Source: Cannabis sativa (taxonomy: Eukaryota > Streptophyta > Magnoliopsida > Rosales > Cannabaceae). Taken from it: a stretch of DNA of 64,000 bases. Within the stretch, counting starts at the first letter, position 1, and each line of letters begins with the position of its first letter. The notes below the pieces were generated by a model. It was not told where the DNA came from. It did not search any database and saw only the letters and a program-made list of their open reading frames with translations. Both the position numbers and the translations under genes were made by a program. Location: NCBI RefSeq assembly GCF_029168945.1, contig NC_083604.1, forward strand, positions 38,621,686 through 38,685,685. Reading direction: 5' to 3'. This document shows positions 61,761-64,000 of the stretch, piece by piece.

Positions 61761-63243
61761 TCGATCATAATCGAGTCACAACCAATACATATCATTAATC
61801 TCGATTGAGATTATGTTACAACAAACACATACCGAGATCTCAATCATAATTGAGTCTATAATTATCATAACGTTTGCCATATATAGTGCTTAATACTCTT
61901 CTTACCTCAGTCCAGAAGTTTAGCGTGCATCAGGTCTAAGTGGAATCAAAGCTTGACGATCCTGGGTCCTATGTCACGACAACAGCACTCAATAAATACA
62001 TTTATTAAAATCTTTAGAATAATCTTTAATTCCCAAAACTGGACAATCATTAACTTCCAATAGTTCTTGGTTAGGTTTTACAACTTCTAAATATTCCACA
62101 GCGAACACGAAAACCACCCCGAGCCCTAAAACCGACTGGAGGAAAACCGAAAAACTCTCCCCGTAGGCAACCGGTCGACCAATTCGGCAGCCGGTCGGCC
62201 AGGTTCACGGTACACCAGGACCAATTGGTCGACTGGTTCTGGCAGGGCAGCAACCAAAAGTTCTTTCCTCCTCCAAAAATTCGACCCTAGCATCACCAAA
62301 ACAACCTAGAAGTTCCAGAACAGTTTAATCTCACATACACAATATATTCAAGGTTTCAATTCATATGAATTCTTCAAATTACTCCAAATCACATAATCAA
62401 GTAGAATAAATTCATTAAACTCAATTCTTTTAATATTTATAGATACAACAGTTCTATTTCTAACCAAATAGAACTTAAACAACTCAGAAATTAAGTCTAA
62501 GAATAGATTCTAACTTCAATTTATACTCCAGCCCTAAAATCCACAAAAACCCTAGCCAAACCTAGCTTAAATTTTAAGAAATTCCAAGAAAGAGTACCAA
62601 GAGCTTACCTTGATGCATATACAACTCCCACACTTCACCAATCTAGCCAAAAGCTAAGGAATTCACTGAACAAAATCCCCCTTTGATGCTTGAATAAAAA
62701 GAGAGAAAAGAGAATGATCAAAAGTTGTTCCTTCTAGCTTCTTCTTTCTTTATTTAAATCCCTTTTTTTTCCTTTTATTTTTTTTTTATAAATAAACAGC
62801 CAGCCTTAACTACACTGAAAACAATCATTTTTCCCCAAGCAAAAATGACCAATTTAGCCTTACCCTAAAACTAAACTAAATACACCTTAGGGGCAATTTG
62901 GTAATTTTAGCTAACATGCCAAACCAACATTCTAAAAATTCAAAACTAAACTAGAATACTTCCAAAATATTTCCTCTTTTAATGTCGTGACATTTCTGAC
63001 CACCCGTCAAGTTCCATAGTTGTTAAGCCGGAAAATATTTTATTCAAATTATAGAATCTGCGATTCCCGCATAGTCCAATATAATCTCCGTAATTAATAA
63101 ATTATACTTTATTTATTCTTATTTCCCTAATCAACTCGTATTTAGTTTAAGTAGGATTGTAATCCTACTCTAATATCCACTTAATCACATATTTAAGAAA
63201 ATATGTCTAATTAAAATATCACTATATTTTCTGGGATATTACA
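61761..63243 (-). repeat. Right LTR of the Gypsy element, second part
   Basis: Resumes in the palindrome array (TCGATCATAATCGAG), keeps the stretches lost from the left LTR (about 61985-62115 and 62170-62230), shows the empty site of the solo LTR near 62635, and ends CTGGGATATTACA followed by GGGCA. Confidence 0.9.
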
Positions 63244-63248
63244 GGGCA

Positions 63249-64000
63249 GATCACTACGGAAGACCAAGTAATTTCTAGGTATATCTCTCAAAGTGTTGAC
63301 AAAGGATATCTTTTAGAAAAGTGCTCTTAGATTTATAAATACAAGTATAGATCTTTGTTTTTTAGTCCCTTCCCCTTGTGAATGCCTTCACTATTTATAA
63401 GGGGAGAGTTGTTACATTTGGCTCCGTAAAAGGAGAAGACAAATGATAAATATCCCTATATTTTAGGAAGCAATTACAATCTGTTGAATCTCCGTTATTC
63501 TTAGATAGATTTGTTGGATCTGAGTTTGTAGGATTGAATTATAGATATTTGAGGAAGCTTATTAAAGACAAATAAAGGATCGCGTATCTCTATCTGGTAT
63601 CACTGGCAGTGCAAGATCTGTTCAACATTTTTGTCATATGGATAGGTCTCTCGACAGTTGTCTCCTTTAGAGATTGTCTTGTAGAATCATCCTTGCAGGG
63701 TGTTGCTCCGATCTTATTTGGTCAGCAAGTGGTTGACCCAGCAAAATGCTTCATGGGACATCTACAGCCTATGGCTATTACTTCTTATATAGACCTGCCA
63801 AACATATTTCTACCGAGAGGTTCTCTATTAGGTCAAAGAGATGTCTAGATCATGCCACGTGGAAGGATCACATTAGCTGTGCAAACTTTGGGATAACAGA
63901 GTGCAAGATGAAAGCTTTTTGGGAATAAGGGCTATGGTTTAAAATTTGAAAGCAAAGGTTTTTGAGAAGTCTAAAATGGTAAGGAAGAAAAATTGGTCTG
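63249..64000 (-). mobile_element. Probable LTR of the unidentified element (continues beyond window)
   Basis: Contains a minus-strand TATA-like TATAAATA (63392-63399) within CCCCTTATAAATAGTGAAGG and leads, across the nested insertions, into 41210-41278 and 39121-39354. Short plus-strand frames at 63609-63928 match nothing I recognise. The call rests on promoter-like layout only. Confidence 0.4.

Larger units (their letters stand above)
41279..63243 (-). mobile_element. Gypsy-type element with about 2.5-kb LTRs, TSD GGGCA, carrying nested insertions
   Basis: TSD GGGCA is at 41274-41278 and 63244-63248. Left LTR: 41279-43006 plus 45182-45806. Internal: 45807-49213. Right LTR: 49214-50314 plus 61761-63243. 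The PBS beside the right LTR sets minus orientation. Removing the nested solo LTR and Copia insertion leaves an element of about 8.4 kb. The LTRs differ at about six of the first 165 bases, while the internal coding region is far more decayed. Confidence 0.9.

Noticed and set aside
63609..63928. Two overlapping frames of 79 and 60 codons near the window end
   Set aside because: No recognisable domain and in the opposite sense to the LTR-like region. Could be re-opened if sequence past 64000 extends them.

Overview
This window looks like a plant nuclear chromosome segment, probably heterochromatic, from a eudicot with an AT-rich genome. Nothing in it can be supported as a host protein-coding gene, tRNA or rRNA. 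Almost every base belongs to retrotransposons nested inside one another. Evidence includes Ty1/Copia and Ty3/Gypsy gag, protease, reverse transcriptase (RT), RNase H and integrase remnants, LTRs with TG...CA ends, primer-binding sites (PBS) complementary to initiator tRNA-Met, polypurine tracts (PPT), and eight exact 5-bp target-site duplications (TSDs) that fix insertion boundaries. I cannot name the species.

Left nest (1-31313). A gag-less Copia-like element (internal 1-5003, LTR 5004-6886) runs into a second, gag-bearing Copia element (6887-12068) that ends in an LTR at 12069. A solo LTR (8391-10285, TSD TAACC) sits inside an apparent intron of that gag. A complete 10.0-kb gag-less copy on the minus strand (13852-23886, TSD TTCTT) splits the LTR at 12069. 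That LTR resumes at 23887-23995 and abuts the 3' LTR of a decayed minus-strand Gypsy chromovirus (23996-30412). The chromovirus RT is interrupted by a Copia LTR remnant (27314-29091, TSD CTTTC). A different LTR (about 30416-31313) follows.

Middle (31314-38334). A minus-strand LINE is split by a pol-deleted Copia element (31749-36652, TSD AAGTG). This Copia has the best-preserved reading frame in the window: gag plus protease in one frame with only two stops. A partial Copia LTR with a long CT microsatellite follows.

Right nest (38335-64000). A poorly recognised minus-strand LTR element (38335-39354, 41210-41278, 63244-64000) holds a solo Copia LTR (39355-41209, TSD CGACC) and a minus-strand Gypsy element with about 2.5-kb LTRs (41279-63243, TSD GGGCA). 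The left Gypsy LTR carries a solo LTR (43007-45181, TSD ACCAA). Its right LTR carries an 11.4-kb composite Copia-like insertion (50315-61755, TSD TTCTC).

No complete autonomous element is visible. The main recurring unit is a large non-autonomous (LARD-like) Copia family. It has about 1.9-kb LTRs, a very AT-rich leader, a structured leader with hairpins and repeated motifs, and a pol relic carrying the same stop codon in every copy. It shares the structured leader with the gag-bearing copy. The reading I favour, by inference, is a family propagated by proteins supplied in trans, with the shared leader as the candidate cis-acting signal. A second structured signal is an array of alternating short palindromes in the Gypsy LTRs (42212-42428).
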